Of a DNA stretch of 64,000 nt, positions 15,582 through 24,906 are shown in pieces. The notes beneath the pieces were generated by a model. The model was not told the origin of the DNA. It worked only from the letters and a program-made list of their open reading frames with translations, and searched no databases. Both the position numbers and the translations under genes were made by a program. The stretch's first letter is position 1. Each line of letters opens with the position of its first letter. The DNA is from Bacillota bacterium (GTDB taxonomy: Bacteria > Bacillota > Sulfobacillia > Symbiobacteriales > ZC4RG38): the NCBI GenBank assembly GCA_021890795.1, contig JAKKUO010000002.1, positions 1-64,000 of the forward strand, read 5' to 3'.

Positions 15582-16436
15582 ATGGCGCGGGTGGCGGTGG
15601 TGACCGACTCCACCGCGGACCTGCCGGCAGAGCTCCGGCAGGCGCTGGGGATCCGGGTGGTTCCCCTGAACGTGCACTTCGGCGATGAGGTGTTCAAGGA
15701 CGGGGTGGAGATGACCCCGGAGGGGTTCTGGGAGAAGCTTCGGCAAAGCCCGCACCATCCCCGCACCTCCCAGCCGGCCCCGGGGGACTTCCTGACGGTC
15801 TACCGGGAGCTGGAGGCGGCTGGGCATCCCATCTGCTCCATCCACATCTCCGCGGAGATGTCCGGGACCCTCCAGTCTGCCCAGGTCGCGGCGGAGATGT
15901 TGGGGAGTCCCGGGGGGATCGAGGTGGTGGACAGCCGGAGCGTCTCCATGGGCCTCGGGCTGGTGGTCCTGGCCGCGGCCCGGGCGGCCCAGCGGGGTGC
16001 GTCTCTCCCAGAGGTGGCGGCGGAGGCCCGGGCGGTGGCCGGGCGGCTGCAGATCCTCTTCGGGGTGGACACCCTGGAGTTTCTCCAGCGGAACGGCCGG
16101 ATCGGCCGGGCCCAGGCCCTGGTAGGGGGACTTCTCAACATCAAGCCGGTCCTCCAGGTGGAGGACGGGGTGGTGGCCGCCGCGGACAAGGTCCGGGGCC
16201 GGTCCCGGGTGCTGCCCCGGTGCCTCGAGATCATGGCCGAGCGGATCCCGCCGGGGCGGAAGGTGGCCGCCGCGGTCCTCTACACCACCGACCCCGGGGA
16301 GGGCCGGGCCTGGCTGGAGGCCTTCCAAAAGCAGTACCAGATGGTCGAGCGCTACCTGGTGCCCCTGGGACCGGTGGTGGCCTGCCACGCGGGGCCGGGG
16401 ACCGTGGGCATCGCCATGTACGAGGTGACCGGGTAG
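15582..16436 (+). CDS. DegV-family fatty acid-binding protein (FakB-like)
   Basis: DegV proteins bind a fatty acid; FakB members present it to the kinase FakA, which phosphorylates it for use by PlsX/PlsY. The 284-residue protein shows TDSTADLP at 8-15, the SQPAPGDF segment near residue 64, the IHISAEMSGT segment, and the NGRIGRAQ motif that lines the fatty-acid site in the family. Its position inside the FapR operon next to plsX supports a role in fatty-acid import or recycling; the matching FakA is not in the window. It is separated from fabH by 53 bases and has GGAAAGGAG upstream. Confidence 0.88.
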   Translation: MARVAVVTDSTADLPAELRQALGIRVVPLNVHFGDEVFKDGVEMTPEGFWEKLRQSPHHPRTSQPAPGDFLTVYRELEAAGHPICSIHISAEMSGTLQSAQVAAEMLGSPGGIEVVDSRSVSMGLGLVVLAAARAAQRGASLPEVAAEARAVAGRLQILFGVDTLEFLQRNGRIGRAQALVGGLLNIKPVLQVEDGVVAAADKVRGRSRVLPRCLEIMAERIPPGRKVAAAVLYTTDPGEGRAWLEAFQKQYQMVERYLVPLGPVVACHAGPGTVGIAMYEVTG

Positions 16437-16525
16437 CCAGCGCCCGGGACGAGATGACCGGGCGGTCCGTGTCCAGCAGTCCAACCCAGGGACGACGGGT
16501 GCAGGCAGAGGAGGTGGGGGCGAGG

Positions 16526-17479
16526 TTGGGGAAGGTCGCCTTCGTCTTCCCCGGCCAGGGGGCTCAGTACGTGGGCATGGGCCGGGACCTGGCGGAGCAG
16601 TACCCCCAGTTCCGCCGGTACTTCGACGAGGCCAGCGAGGTCCTGGGCTTTGACCTCGCCCGGCTCTGCTTTGAGGGGCCCGAAGAGCGGCTCCAGGAGA
16701 CCGCCAACACCCAGCCGGCGATCCTGACCGTCTCCGTGGCCACCCTGGCCCTCCTCCGGGAACGGGGGCTGGAGCCGGACGTGGTGGCGGGCCTCAGCCT
16801 CGGGGAGTACACCGCCCTGGTGGCCGCCGGCGTGCTGGAGTTCCGCCAGGCGGTAGACCTGGTCCGGCGCCGGGGGATCTACATGCAGGAGGCGGTGCCC
16901 CTGGGGGAGGGGACGATGGCCGCGATCCTGGGGCTGGAAAGCCAGGCGGTGGAGGAGATCTGCCGCCAGGCCCGGGATGTGGGGTGGGTGGAGCCTGCCA
17001 ACTACAACTGCCCGGGGCAGGTGGTGATCGCCGGCCACGTGGCCGCGGTGGAGAAGGCGGTGCGCCTGGCTCAGGAGGCCGGCGCGGCCCGGGCGGTGAT
17101 CCTGCCGGTGAGCGCGCCCTTCCACTGCAAGCTCCTGGCGCCCGCGGGGGAGCGGCTGGCCCGGGACCTCCAGGCGGTGCCCCTGGCGCCGGCCCGGATT
17201 CCGGTGGTGGCCAACGTCACCGCGGACTACGTCCGGGAGCCCGAGGCCATCCGGGAGCTCCTCATCCGGCAGGTCTCCTCGCCGGTGCGCTGGGAGGAGT
17301 CGGTCCGCCGGATGATGGCCGACGGGGTGGACACCTTCGTGGAGGTGGGCCCCGGCCGGACCCTCTCCGGGTTCGTCCGGCGGATTGACCGAAAGTTGCG
17401 AGTATTTAACGTAGAGGATAACCAGTCTCTGGTCAAACTGCTTGATTGCTGGGGGGAGGGTCTGCTAATATGTTGCTAG
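16526..17479 (+). CDS. fabD: Malonyl-CoA:ACP transacylase
   Basis: Transfers malonyl from CoA to ACP for chain elongation. The protein has 317 residues from the TTG at 16526, which follows AGAGGAGGT and gives the family-typical KVAFVFPGQGAQYVGMG beginning; an in-frame ATG at 16454 would add an unusual 24-residue tail. The nucleophile is Ser91 in GLSLGEY: Leu replaces the His seen in most GHSxG members, a variant common in Clostridia-like sequences. APFHCKL carries the catalytic His, and VEVGPGRTLSGF is the C-terminal signature. The end overlaps the fabG start by 10 bases. Confidence 0.94.
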   Translation: MGKVAFVFPGQGAQYVGMGRDLAEQYPQFRRYFDEASEVLGFDLARLCFEGPEERLQETANTQPAILTVSVATLALLRERGLEPDVVAGLSLGEYTALVAAGVLEFRQAVDLVRRRGIYMQEAVPLGEGTMAAILGLESQAVEEICRQARDVGWVEPANYNCPGQVVIAGHVAAVEKAVRLAQEAGAARAVILPVSAPFHCKLLAPAGERLARDLQAVPLAPARIPVVANVTADYVREPEAIRELLIRQVSSPVRWEESVRRMMADGVDTFVEVGPGRTLSGFVRRIDRKLRVFNVEDNQSLVKLLDCWGEGLLICC

Positions 17480-18216
17480 CCAACCGGGTGGCGGTTGTAA
17501 CCGGCGCCACAGGCGGCCTCGGGCGATCCATCGCCCTCGCGCTCGCCCGGGAGGGGGCCCGGGTGATCCTCGGGTACAGCCGGAATGCCCAGGCCGCGGA
17601 AGAGCTGGCGGCGGCCATCGCCGCCCAGGGAGGCGAAGCCCGGGCGGTGCGGGCCGACATCACCCGGGCGGAGGAGGCGGAGGCGCTCACCGAGGCAGCC
17701 CTCACCGCCTTTGGCCGGCTCGACATCCTGGTCAACAACGCGGGCATCGCCCGGGACAGCCTCCTGCTGCGGATGAAGGAGTCGGAGTGGGACGAGGTCC
17801 TGGACACCAACCTGAAGGGAGTCTTCCTGGTGACCCGGGCCGCCGTCCGGCCGATGGTGAAGCAGCGGTGGGGCCGGGTGATCAACATCGCCTCGGTGGT
17901 GGGGCTGACCGGCAACGCCGGCCAGGTCAACTACTCGGCGGCCAAGGCAGGGGTCATCGGGTTTACCAAAGCCCTGGCGCGGGAACTGGCGTCCCGCAAC
18001 ATCACCGTCAACGCCGTCGCCCCAGGGGCCATCGATGCAGGAATGTTGCACAGCCTCAGCGAAGAGCAACGGCAGGCCTTCCTCTCCGCCATCCCGGCGG
18101 GTCGGCTGGGGCGGCCGGAGGAGGTGGCGGCTGCGGTGGTCTTCCTGGCCTCGGAAGCAGCCGGTTACATCACCGGCCAGACCCTGGCGGTGGACGGCGG
18201 CATGACCATGCACTGA
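17470..18216 (+). CDS. fabG: 3-oxoacyl-ACP reductase
   Basis: NADPH-dependent reduction of 3-oxoacyl-ACP, the first reduction in each elongation round. A 248-residue short-chain dehydrogenase with TGATGGLG cofactor loop near the N terminus, NNAG, and the catalytic Ser142, Tyr155 and Lys159 (NYSAAKAG). The C terminus ends GQTLAVDGGMTMH, typical for FabG. ATG 17470 lies behind GGGGGGAGGG; the frame is open upstream to 17446 but only through fabD. It is followed after 53 bases by acpP. Confidence 0.96.
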   Translation: MLLANRVAVVTGATGGLGRSIALALAREGARVILGYSRNAQAAEELAAAIAAQGGEARAVRADITRAEEAEALTEAALTAFGRLDILVNNAGIARDSLLLRMKESEWDEVLDTNLKGVFLVTRAAVRPMVKQRWGRVINIASVVGLTGNAGQVNYSAAKAGVIGFTKALARELASRNITVNAVAPGAIDAGMLHSLSEEQRQAFLSAIPAGRLGRPEEVAAAVVFLASEAAGYITGQTLAVDGGMTMH

Positions 18217-18269
18217 GATCCACCCCTCAGACCAGGTTCCCGTGATCACCGGGGGGAGGTGAAACCAGC

Positions 18270-18512
18270 ATGCCCAGCAAGGAAGAGATCTTCAAGAAAG
18301 TAAAGGCTATCATCGTAGACCAGTTGGGCGTTGACGAGTCCGAGGTGACCCCGGAGGCGCACTTCATTGACGACCTGGGGGCCGACTCCCTCGACATCGT
18401 CGAACTGATCATGGCCCTGGAGGAGGAGTTCGACCTGGAGATCCCCGACGAGGACGCTGAGAAGATCGCCGTGGTCAACGACGCGGTGGAGTACATCCGG
18501 AAACGGCTCTAA
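18270..18512 (+). CDS. acpP: Acyl carrier protein
   Basis: Carries growing acyl chains on a phosphopantetheine arm. The protein has 80 residues, is strongly acidic, and has Ser40 in GADSLD as the attachment site. All four helices of the fold are represented. It is the last gene of the fapR operon, placed before an intrinsic terminator, with GGGGGGAGGTG as ribosome binding site, in line with the high abundance of ACP. Confidence 0.98.
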   Translation: MPSKEEIFKKVKAIIVDQLGVDESEVTPEAHFIDDLGADSLDIVELIMALEEEFDLEIPDEDAEKIAVVNDAVEYIRKRL

Positions 18513-18565
18513 GCCTTCTCCGACGGGGCCATCGGCCGGTCTTAACAGGCCTGTGTTTGGCAAGG

Positions 18566-18612
18566 AGTCCCGTACCGGCGCGGCTTCTCTCCGCGGCGTA
18601 CGGGACTTTTTT
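18566..18612 (+). terminator. Intrinsic terminator after acpP
   Basis: AGTCCCGTAC (18566-18575) pairs with GTACGGGACT (18598-18607); a second smaller hairpin may sit in the loop. A run of six T follows (18607-18612). It separates the fapR operon from fabF-rnc; partial readthrough may feed fabF, for which no clear own promoter is seen. Confidence 0.88.
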
Positions 18613-18688
18613 GAAGGCAAGATGGAGGAAAGCAAATGCGGAGGCCCCCGGCCTGGGTAGGGCGGATCGAGCAACGGGAGGTTCCGAG

Positions 18689-19933
18689 ATGGCGGAGCGG
18701 GTTGTGGTGACCGGCCTGGGCGCCATCACGCCCCTGGGTCTGGACGTCCCCACCTTCTGGGAGGCGCTCAAGGCCGGGCGGAGCGGCGTGGGGCCCATCG
18801 AGCGGTTTGACGCCTCCCAGATGGAGTGCCGCATCGGCGCGGAGGTCAAGGATTTCGACCCCCTCAAGTACCTGGACCGCCGGGAGGCCCGGCGGATGGA
18901 CCGGTTTGTCCAGTTTGCCATCGCCGCGGCCCAGGAGGCCCTCCGGGACGCGGGCCTCGACCTGGACCACGTGGACCGGGAACGGGTCGGGGTCTACTTC
19001 GGCAGCGGCATCGGCGGCATGGAGACCTTCTCCGAGCAGTTTGAGGTCATGATAACGAAGGGGCCCAAGCGGGTCAGCCCCTTTCTGATCCCGATGATGA
19101 TCGCCAACATGGCGGCGGGGCAGATCGCCATCTACTTCGGGCTGAAGGGCCCCAACCTCACCACCGTCACCGCGTGCGCCTCGGCGAGCCACGCCATCGG
19201 CGAGGCCTTTGAAGCCCTCCGGAACGGCAAGGCGGATGTGATCCTGACCGGCGGCTCCGAGGCGGCCTTCGTCCCCATTGCCATCGCCGGCTTTGCCGCG
19301 ATGCAGGCCCTCAGCACCCGGAACGACGAGCCGGAGAAGGCCTCCCGGCCCTTCGACGCCCGCCGGGACGGGTTCGTCATGGGCGAGGGGGCCGGCATTC
19401 TGGTGCTGGAGACCCTCCGCCACGCCCAGGCCCGGGGAGCCCGGATCTACGCGGAGGTCATCGGCTACGGGGTGAGCGCGGACGCCTACCACATGGTCCA
19501 GCCCCCGGAGAGCGGCGAGGGGGGCGCCCGGGCCATGCGCCAGGCCCTGGCCTCTGCGGGGATTCCCCCCGAGGCGGTGGACTACATCAACGCCCACGGC
19601 ACCTCCACCCCCCAGGGGGATGCGGCGGAGACCCGGGCGATCAAGGCGGTCTTCGGCGAGCACGCCTATCGGCTGGCGGTCAGCTCCACCAAGTCGATGC
19701 ACGGCCACCTCCTCGGGGCCGCGGGGGCGGTGGAGGCCATCGCCTGCGTGAAGGCCCTGGAGGAGCAGATCCTGCCGCCGACCATCAACCAGGAGGAGCC
19801 CGACCCGGAGTGCGACCTGGACTACGTTCCCAACAAGGCCCGGCCGGCCCGGATCGAGGTGGCCCTCTCCAACTCCTTCGGCTTCGGCGGCCAGAACGCC
19901 ACCCTGATCTTCCGCCGCTGGCGGCCGGAGTGA
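18689..19933 (+). CDS. fabF: 3-oxoacyl-ACP synthase II
   Basis: Elongating condensing enzyme of type II fatty-acid synthesis. 414 residues from ATG 18689, after GGGAGG; the frame is open further upstream, through the terminator, without similarity. The catalytic residues fall exactly at the numbers of the well-studied enzyme: Cys163 in TACASA, His303 in NAHGTSTP and His340 in [21 protein letters not shown] closes the protein. Placement between acpP and rnc is common in many bacteria. It is followed after 13 bases by rnc. Confidence 0.96.
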   Translation: MAERVVVTGLGAITPLGLDVPTFWEALKAGRSGVGPIERFDASQMECRIGAEVKDFDPLKYLDRREARRMDRFVQFAIAAAQEALRDAGLDLDHVDRERVGVYFGSGIGGMETFSEQFEVMITKGPKRVSPFLIPMMIANMAAGQIAIYFGLKGPNLTTVTACASASHAIGEAFEALRNGKADVILTGGSEAAFVPIAIAGFAAMQALSTRNDEPEKASRPFDARRDGFVMGEGAGILVLETLRHAQARGARIYAEVIGYGVSADAYHMVQPPESGEGGARAMRQALASAGIPPEAVDYINAHGTSTPQGDAAETRAIKAVFGEHAYRLAVSSTKSMHGHLLGAAGAVEAIACVKALEEQILPPTINQEEPDPECDLDYVPNKARPARIEVALSNSFGFGGQNATLIFRRWRPE

Positions 19934-19946
19934 GGGGACCCGGAAG

Positions 19947-20636
19947 ATGGACGAGGCGACAGCCCTGACCTGGGCGGAGCGGGTCCTGGGCCACCGGTTC
20001 CGGGATCCCGGGCTCCTCACCCTGGCCCTCACCCACCCCACCTACGCCTACGAGCACGGGGGTGAGTCCAACCAGCGGCTGGAGTTCCTGGGAGACGCGG
20101 TGGTGGAGCTGGTGGTGAGCGACTACCTCTACCGGCACCTGGCCGGCGCCGGCGAGGGGGAGCTGACCCGGGTCCGGGCCGCGGTGGTCTCGGCGCCGAC
20201 CCTGGCCCGGCGGGCCCGGGCCCTGGGGGTGGGGCAGGTGCTCCGCCTCGGCCGGGGGGAAGAGCAGCTGGGCGGCCGGGACCGGGACTCCAACCTGGCG
20301 GACGCCTTCGAGGCCCTGGTCGCCGCCATCTACCTGGACGCGGGGCTGGAGGCCGCCCGGGCCTTTGTCCTCCGGGAGCTGGCCCCGGAGGTGGAGGCGG
20401 CGGTGGCCGGGCACCTCAACCCCAACTACAAGGCCCGGCTCCTCGAATGGGCCCAGCGGGAGCACAAGGAGCCCCCCCGGTATGAGGTGGTGGCCGAGGA
20501 GGGGCCGGACCACGCCCGGCGCTACCGGGTCCGGGTCCTGGTGGCCGGCCGCACCCTGGGGATGGGGGAAGGCTCCTCCAAGCGAGAGGCGGAACAGGAG
20601 GCAGCCCGGCAGGCCCTGGCGCAGCTGGGGCTGTGA
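19947..20636 (+). CDS. rnc: Ribonuclease III
   Basis: Cleaves double-stranded RNA during rRNA and mRNA processing. 229 residues: an endonuclease domain with the signature RLEFLGDAVVELVVS (residues about 43-57), whose acidic residues bind magnesium, ALVAAIYLDAG as the second acidic motif, and a double-stranded RNA-binding domain (about 155-229) ending with GSSKREAEQEAARQAL. Usually rnc precedes smc directly in Bacillota; here spoVS is inserted between. A strong terminator follows. Confidence 0.96.
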   Translation: MDEATALTWAERVLGHRFRDPGLLTLALTHPTYAYEHGGESNQRLEFLGDAVVELVVSDYLYRHLAGAGEGELTRVRAAVVSAPTLARRARALGVGQVLRLGRGEEQLGGRDRDSNLADAFEALVAAIYLDAGLEAARAFVLRELAPEVEAAVAGHLNPNYKARLLEWAQREHKEPPRYEVVAEEGPDHARRYRVRVLVAGRTLGMGEGSSKREAEQEAARQALAQLGL

Positions 20637-20674
20637 TCGCCCTGGGCTATGGTGTTGAGCCCGAGGGAAACGAA

Positions 20675-20721
20675 AGGGCCCACGGCGGGGGGATGGCCCC
20701 TGGCCGTGGGCCCTAGTTTTT
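20675..20721 (+). terminator. Intrinsic terminator after rnc
   Basis: AGGGCCCACGGC (20675-20686) and GCCGTGGGCCCT (20703-20714) form a perfect 12-base-pair stem followed by AGTTTTT. Confidence 0.92.
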
Positions 20722-20804
20722 CATTTCCGTGGAACCATCGAAGGTCTCTTTCGCGTCCTAGGGGTGGGATAGAAACTATTAGGCTAAAAGTTTAGAAAAG
20801 GTCA

Positions 20805-20833
20805 AGAGGAATCTGGGGGGGCACGCTGAATAG
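20805..20833 (+). promoter_or_regulatory. SigH-like promoter of spoVS
   Basis: AGAGGAATC (20805-20813) and GCTGAATAG (20825-20833) are 11 bases apart and match the Bacillus SigH patterns RnAGGAwWW and RnnGAATww except in one position each. spoVS is a SigH gene in B. subtilis, which supports the reading. Confidence 0.72.
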
Positions 20834-20884
20834 AAATAGTGGAGCCAACCACACCCAAAGTCGCAACTGGGAGGAAGGTGGACC

Positions 20885-21145
20885 ATGGAGGTACTAAAGG
20901 TTTCAGCTCAGTCCAAGCCCAAGTCGGTCGCTGGGGCACTGGCCGCCGTGCTGCGGGAGAAGGGCTCCGCGGAGGTCCAGGCGGTGGGGGCCGGGGCGGT
21001 GAACCAGGCCGTCAAGGCCATCGCTATCGCCCGCGGGTACGTGGCTCCCAACGGCATCGACCTGGTTGCAGTGCCCGCTTTCGCTGAGATCGACATCGAC
21101 GGCGAGGAGCGCACAGCGATCCGATTCATCGTGGAGCCCCGGTAA
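20885..21145 (+). CDS. spoVS: Stage V sporulation protein S
   Basis: Small Alba-like protein of 86 residues that in Bacillus affects septation and coat assembly during sporulation; homologues occur in some non-spore-formers as well. The sequence is typical: VLKVSAQSKPKSVAGALAA at the start, GAGAVNQAVKAIAIARGY in the middle, and an ending FIVEP. ATG 20885 follows GGGAGGAAGGTGG. It stands as a single gene between two terminators, with a SigH-like promoter, in the otherwise continuous rnc-smc region. Confidence 0.95.
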   Translation: MEVLKVSAQSKPKSVAGALAAVLREKGSAEVQAVGAGAVNQAVKAIAIARGYVAPNGIDLVAVPAFAEIDIDGEERTAIRFIVEPR

Positions 21146-21163
21146 CAATCGAAAGTCGGGGAA

Positions 21164-21194
21164 CCGGCCGGCTGCACCGGCCGGCTCTTTTGTT
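21164..21194 (+). terminator. Intrinsic terminator after spoVS
   Basis: CCGGCCGG (21164-21171), loop CTGCA, CCGGCCGG (21177-21184), then CTCTTTTGTT. An eight-base-pair all-GC stem with a T-rich tail. Confidence 0.8.
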
Positions 21195-21213
21195 CCGGGG
21201 GCGAGAAGGGCCA

Positions 21214-21222
21214 TGGTACAAT
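21214..21222 (+). promoter_or_regulatory. Extended -10 promoter of smc
   Basis: TGGTACAAT (TGn plus TACAAT at 21217-21222) about 58 bases before smc. A TTGTTC at 21190 is 21 bases away, too far to be the -35. Confidence 0.55.
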
Positions 21223-21279
21223 AGCCGGTGAAAACCACCCCGGCCCCCCTGGGGCCGGGGATGGCCTGCGGAGGCTCCT

Positions 21280-24200
21280 ATGTACCTCAAACGGCTGGAA
21301 CTGGTGGGCTTCAAGAGCTTTGCCGAGCGGACGGAGCTCGAGTTCGGGCCCGGGCTGACCGCGGTGGTGGGTCCCAACGGCTCCGGCAAGTCCAACATCT
21401 CCGACGCCATCCGCTGGGTCCTGGGGGAGATGAGCGCCCGGGAGCTGCGGGGGCAGAAGATGGAGGACGTGATCTTCAACGGGGCCGAAGGACGCCGCCC
21501 CCTGGGCTACGCGGAGGTCTCCATCACCTTCGACAACAGCGACGGCTACCTGCCCCTGGCCTACACCGAGGTGGTGATCACCCGGCGGATCGACCGGGCG
21601 GGGCAGAGCGAGTACTTCATCAACCGCACCCCGTGCCGGCTCCGGGACATCCAGGAGCTCTTCCTGGACACCGGCATCGGCAAGGAGAACTACTCGGTCA
21701 TCGGCCAGGGGAAGATCGATGAGATCCTGCTGGCCCGGCCCGAGGAGCGCCGGGCCCTCTTTGAGGAGGCCGCGGGGATCACCCGGTACAAGGTCCGCAA
21801 GCGGGAGGCCGCCCGGAAGCTGGAGGAGACGGAGCAGAACCTCCTCCGCCTGGGTGACCTGATCGGCGAGCTGGAGGCCCGCCTCGGGGACCTGGCCGAG
21901 CAGGCGGAGAAGACCCGGCGGTACAACGCCCTGGCCGGCGAGCTCCGGGACCTGGAGGTGGGGCTCCTGGCCCGGGCCCTCCGGCAGACGGCGGCAGACC
22001 TGGCCTCTGCCCGGGAGCAGGTGGCCGCGGGCCGGGCCCGGCTCCAGGAGGTGGAGCTCCGGCTCCAGGAGGCGGAGCAGGCCCTGGAGGTGGCCCGGCA
22101 ACTGACCGGCGCGCTGGAGCAGGAGGCCGGGGCGCTCCAGGCCCGGGCGGTGGAGGCCGCAGCCCGGTACGAGCGGGCGGAGGGGGCCCTCCGGCTCCAC
22201 CGGCAGGAGCTGAGCCAGGTCGACGGGGAGGCGGAGCGGGGGCGCCGGGAGATCGGGGAGCTGGAGGAGCGGCTCGGTCGGCTCGGCGCCCAGCTGGCGG
22301 CGGACCGGGACCGGGCCCGGGCCGCGGCCGCCGGTGCCCGGGAGGCGGCGGAGGAACTGAGCCGGGCGGAGGCGGAGCAGCAGGCGGCCCGGGCGGCCCT
22401 GGCGGAGGCGGAGGCTGCCCTGGAGGAGGCCCGGGCGGAGCTCTACCGGCTCACCGAGGCCGCCCGGGACCGGCGGAGCCTGGCCCAGGCCGAGGGCCGG
22501 GCCCGGCAGGAGGCCACCGAGCGCCTCGCTGCCCTGGAGGCCGAGGCCCAGGCGGCCGCGGCGGCTGCAGCCCGGGCGGAAGGGGAGTGGGAGGCGGCGC
22601 AGGCTCGCCTCGGGGACCTCGCCCGGCAGCAGGAGGCGGCCCGGGCGGCGGTGGCGGCCGCCCGGGAGGCGGAGGAGGTCGCCGCGGCGCAGGCGGCCGC
22701 TGCGGCGGAACGGCTCGCCCGGCTCCGGGAACGGGCGGAGGCGGTGGCCTCCCGTCTCAGCCTTCTGGAGGAGCTGAAGGCGGGCTTTGAGGGCTTTGCC
22801 CGGGGATCCCGGGCGGTGCTCCAGGCCCGGGACCGGGGGGAGCCCTGGGCCCGGGGCGTGGTGGGCGCGGTCGCGGAGGTGATCCGGACGGACCCCGCCT
22901 ACGAGCGGGCCATCGAGGTGGCCCTGGGCGGGGCGATCCAGAACATCATCACTGAGACCGAAGCCGACGCCAAGGCCTGCATCGAGGCCCTGAAGCAGAC
23001 CGGGGCCGGCCGGGCCACCTTCCTGCCCCTCAGCACCATCCGGCCCGCGGCCCTCCGCCCGGAGGAGATCCGGGCGGCAGCCCAGGTCCCGGGATACCTC
23101 GGGTGCGCCCTGGACCTCTGCCGGTTCGACGAGCGGCTGCGGCCGGCCCTCGCCCACCTCCTGGGTCGGGTGCTGGTGGCCCGGGACCTCGACGCCGCCC
23201 TGGCCATGGGCCGGGCCTGCGACTTCCGGATCAGGATCGTCACCCTGGAAGGGGAGGTGCTGGCCCCCGGCGGGGCGATGACCGGCGGCTCCCTCGAAGG
23301 CCGGGCCGCGGGGCTCCTGGCCCGGGAGCGGGAGCTGGAGGAGCTGAAGGCGGAGCGGGCGGCGCTGGCGGCGGACCTCGCGGCCGCCCGGGCGGAGCTG
23401 GAGGCCGCCCGGGCCGGGCAGCGGGAGGCCGAGGCCGCCCGGACCGCCCGGGAGGCCGAGCTCCGGGAGCTGGACCTGGCCCTCGCCGCGGCCCGGGCGG
23501 AGGCCCAGCGGCTGGAAGGGGAGGTGCGCCGGCTCCGGGAAGAGGCCAGGGCCCGGCAGGAGGCCGCTGCGGCGCTTGCCGGCCGGCTGGCCGGGGATGC
23601 TGCGGCCACCCAGCGGCTCCTGGCCGAGGCGGAGGAGCTGGAGGCCCGGGCCCGAGCCTGGGAGCAGGAGGAGATCCCCCGGCGGTTTGCCGCCGCCCAG
23701 GCCGCCCGGGAGCGGGCGGAGGCTGCCGCCGCCCGGGTGACGGCCGCCCGGGTCCGGTGTGCGGAGCTGGCCCAGGCGGAGCGGTCGCTGGTGGAGCAGG
23801 TGGAGCGGCTGGAGGCGGAGGTCCGGGAGCTGCAGGAGGACCTGGAGCACCGCCGGCAGGCCGTTGAGGACCTCGCAGCCCGGCGGGCGGAACTCCTGGA
23901 CCGGCTGGCCGCCACCGAGGCGGAGCTCGCCGCGGCGGCTCGGGAGCGGGACGAACTCCGGCAGCGGCAGGAGGAGCTCCAGGCCCGGAGGCTCAGCGCC
24001 CGGGAGCAGGTCGCGGACCGGGAGCGGGAGATCCGGGCCCTCCGCCGGGCCCAGGCGGAGGCCACCGCGGCCCTGAGCCAGGCGGAGGTGGAGGCGGCCC
24101 GGCTCCAGGCGGAACTCGACGGGCTTACTCAGCGGCTTCAGGAGCAGCACGGACTCACCCCGGCGGAGGTGGCGGGCCGGGAGCTGGACGAGGCCCTGGT

Positions 24201-24864
24201 GCCCATGGCCCGGCAGCGGATCCAGGCCCTGAAGGAGGCCATCCTGGAACTGGGGCCCGTCAATCCTTCGGCCATCCAGGAGTACGAGGAAGCCCGGCAG
24301 CGGCACCAGTTCCTCACCCAGCAGCGGGCAGACCTGGAGGAGGCCAAGGCGTCCCTCTACCGGGCCATCGCGGAGCTGGACCGGCGGATCGAGACCCACT
24401 TCCTCCAGGCCTTCCGGACCATCCAGCGGGAGTTCCAGCAGGTCTACCAGGAGCTCTTTGACGGGGGCCGGGCGGAGCTGGTGCTGGTGGACGAGCAGAA
24501 CCTCCTGGAGACCGGGGTGGAGATCCAGGTCCAGCCGCCGGGGAAGAAGATGACCCCCCTCACCCTCCTCTCCGGCGGGGAGCGGGCCATGACCGCCATC
24601 GCCCTGCTCCTGGCCCTCCTCCGGGTGCGGCCCAGCCCCTTCGTGGTCCTCGACGAGGTGGAGTCGGCCCTGGACGAGGCCAACGTGGAGCGGGTGGCCC
24701 GATACCTCAAGCGCTGGAGCGAGAAGACCCAGTTCATCTGCATCACCCACCAGCGGGGGACCATGGAGGTGGCCGATGCCCTCTACGGGGTGACCATGGA
24801 AGGCACGGGGGTCTCCCGGGTGGTCTCGGTCCGGCTGACCGAGGCCCAGAAGATGGTCGGGTAG
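21280..24864 (+). CDS. smc: Chromosome segregation protein SMC
   Basis: Core ATPase of the bacterial condensin, organising and segregating the chromosome with ScpA and ScpB. The 1194-residue protein has the full layout: N-terminal head with Walker A GPNGSGKS at 31-38, a long Ala/Glu/Arg-rich coiled coil (about 165-490), the hinge (about 495-650, with GVVGAVAEVIRTDPAYERAIE), the return coiled coil (about 660-1000), and the C-terminal head with LSGGERAMTA (near 1097) and Walker B VVLDEVESALDE. No break or frameshift is seen. The high GC content turns the coiled coils into runs of A, E and R. ftsY follows after 42 bases, as in Bacillus. Confidence 0.97.
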   Translation: MYLKRLELVGFKSFAERTELEFGPGLTAVVGPNGSGKSNISDAIRWVLGEMSARELRGQKMEDVIFNGAEGRRPLGYAEVSITFDNSDGYLPLAYTEVVITRRIDRAGQSEYFINRTPCRLRDIQELFLDTGIGKENYSVIGQGKIDEILLARPEERRALFEEAAGITRYKVRKREAARKLEETEQNLLRLGDLIGELEARLGDLAEQAEKTRRYNALAGELRDLEVGLLARALRQTAADLASAREQVAAGRARLQEVELRLQEAEQALEVARQLTGALEQEAGALQARAVEAAARYERAEGALRLHRQELSQVDGEAERGRREIGELEERLGRLGAQLAADRDRARAAAAGAREAAEELSRAEAEQQAARAALAEAEAALEEARAELYRLTEAARDRRSLAQAEGRARQEATERLAALEAEAQAAAAAAARAEGEWEAAQARLGDLARQQEAARAAVAAAREAEEVAAAQAAAAAERLARLRERAEAVASRLSLLEELKAGFEGFARGSRAVLQARDRGEPWARGVVGAVAEVIRTDPAYERAIEVALGGAIQNIITETEADAKACIEALKQTGAGRATFLPLSTIRPAALRPEEIRAAAQVPGYLGCALDLCRFDERLRPALAHLLGRVLVARDLDAALAMGRACDFRIRIVTLEGEVLAPGGAMTGGSLEGRAAGLLARERELEELKAERAALAADLAAARAELEAARAGQREAEAARTAREAELRELDLALAAARAEAQRLEGEVRRLREEARARQEAAAALAGRLAGDAAATQRLLAEAEELEARARAWEQEEIPRRFAAAQAARERAEAAAARVTAARVRCAELAQAERSLVEQVERLEAEVRELQEDLEHRRQAVEDLAARRAELLDRLAATEAELAAAARERDELRQRQEELQARRLSAREQVADREREIRALRRAQAEATAALSQAEVEAARLQAELDGLTQRLQEQHGLTPAEVAGRELDEALVPMARQRIQALKEAILELGPVNPSAIQEYEEARQRHQFLTQQRADLEEAKASLYRAIAELDRRIETHFLQAFRTIQREFQQVYQELFDGGRAELVLVDEQNLLETGVEIQVQPPGKKMTPLTLLSGGERAMTAIALLLALLRVRPSPFVVLDEVESALDEANVERVARYLKRWSEKTQFICITHQRGTMEVADALYGVTMEGTGVSRVVSVRLTEAQKMVG

Positions 24865-24906
24865 GTTCGCTTTCATCCCAGGGAATTCGCAGCAGGGAGC
24901 GAGAGC

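Noticed and set aside
21190-21222. Classical -35/-10 promoter TTGTTC/TACAAT before smc
   Set aside because: The spacing is 21 bases, too long; the extended -10 is retained instead.
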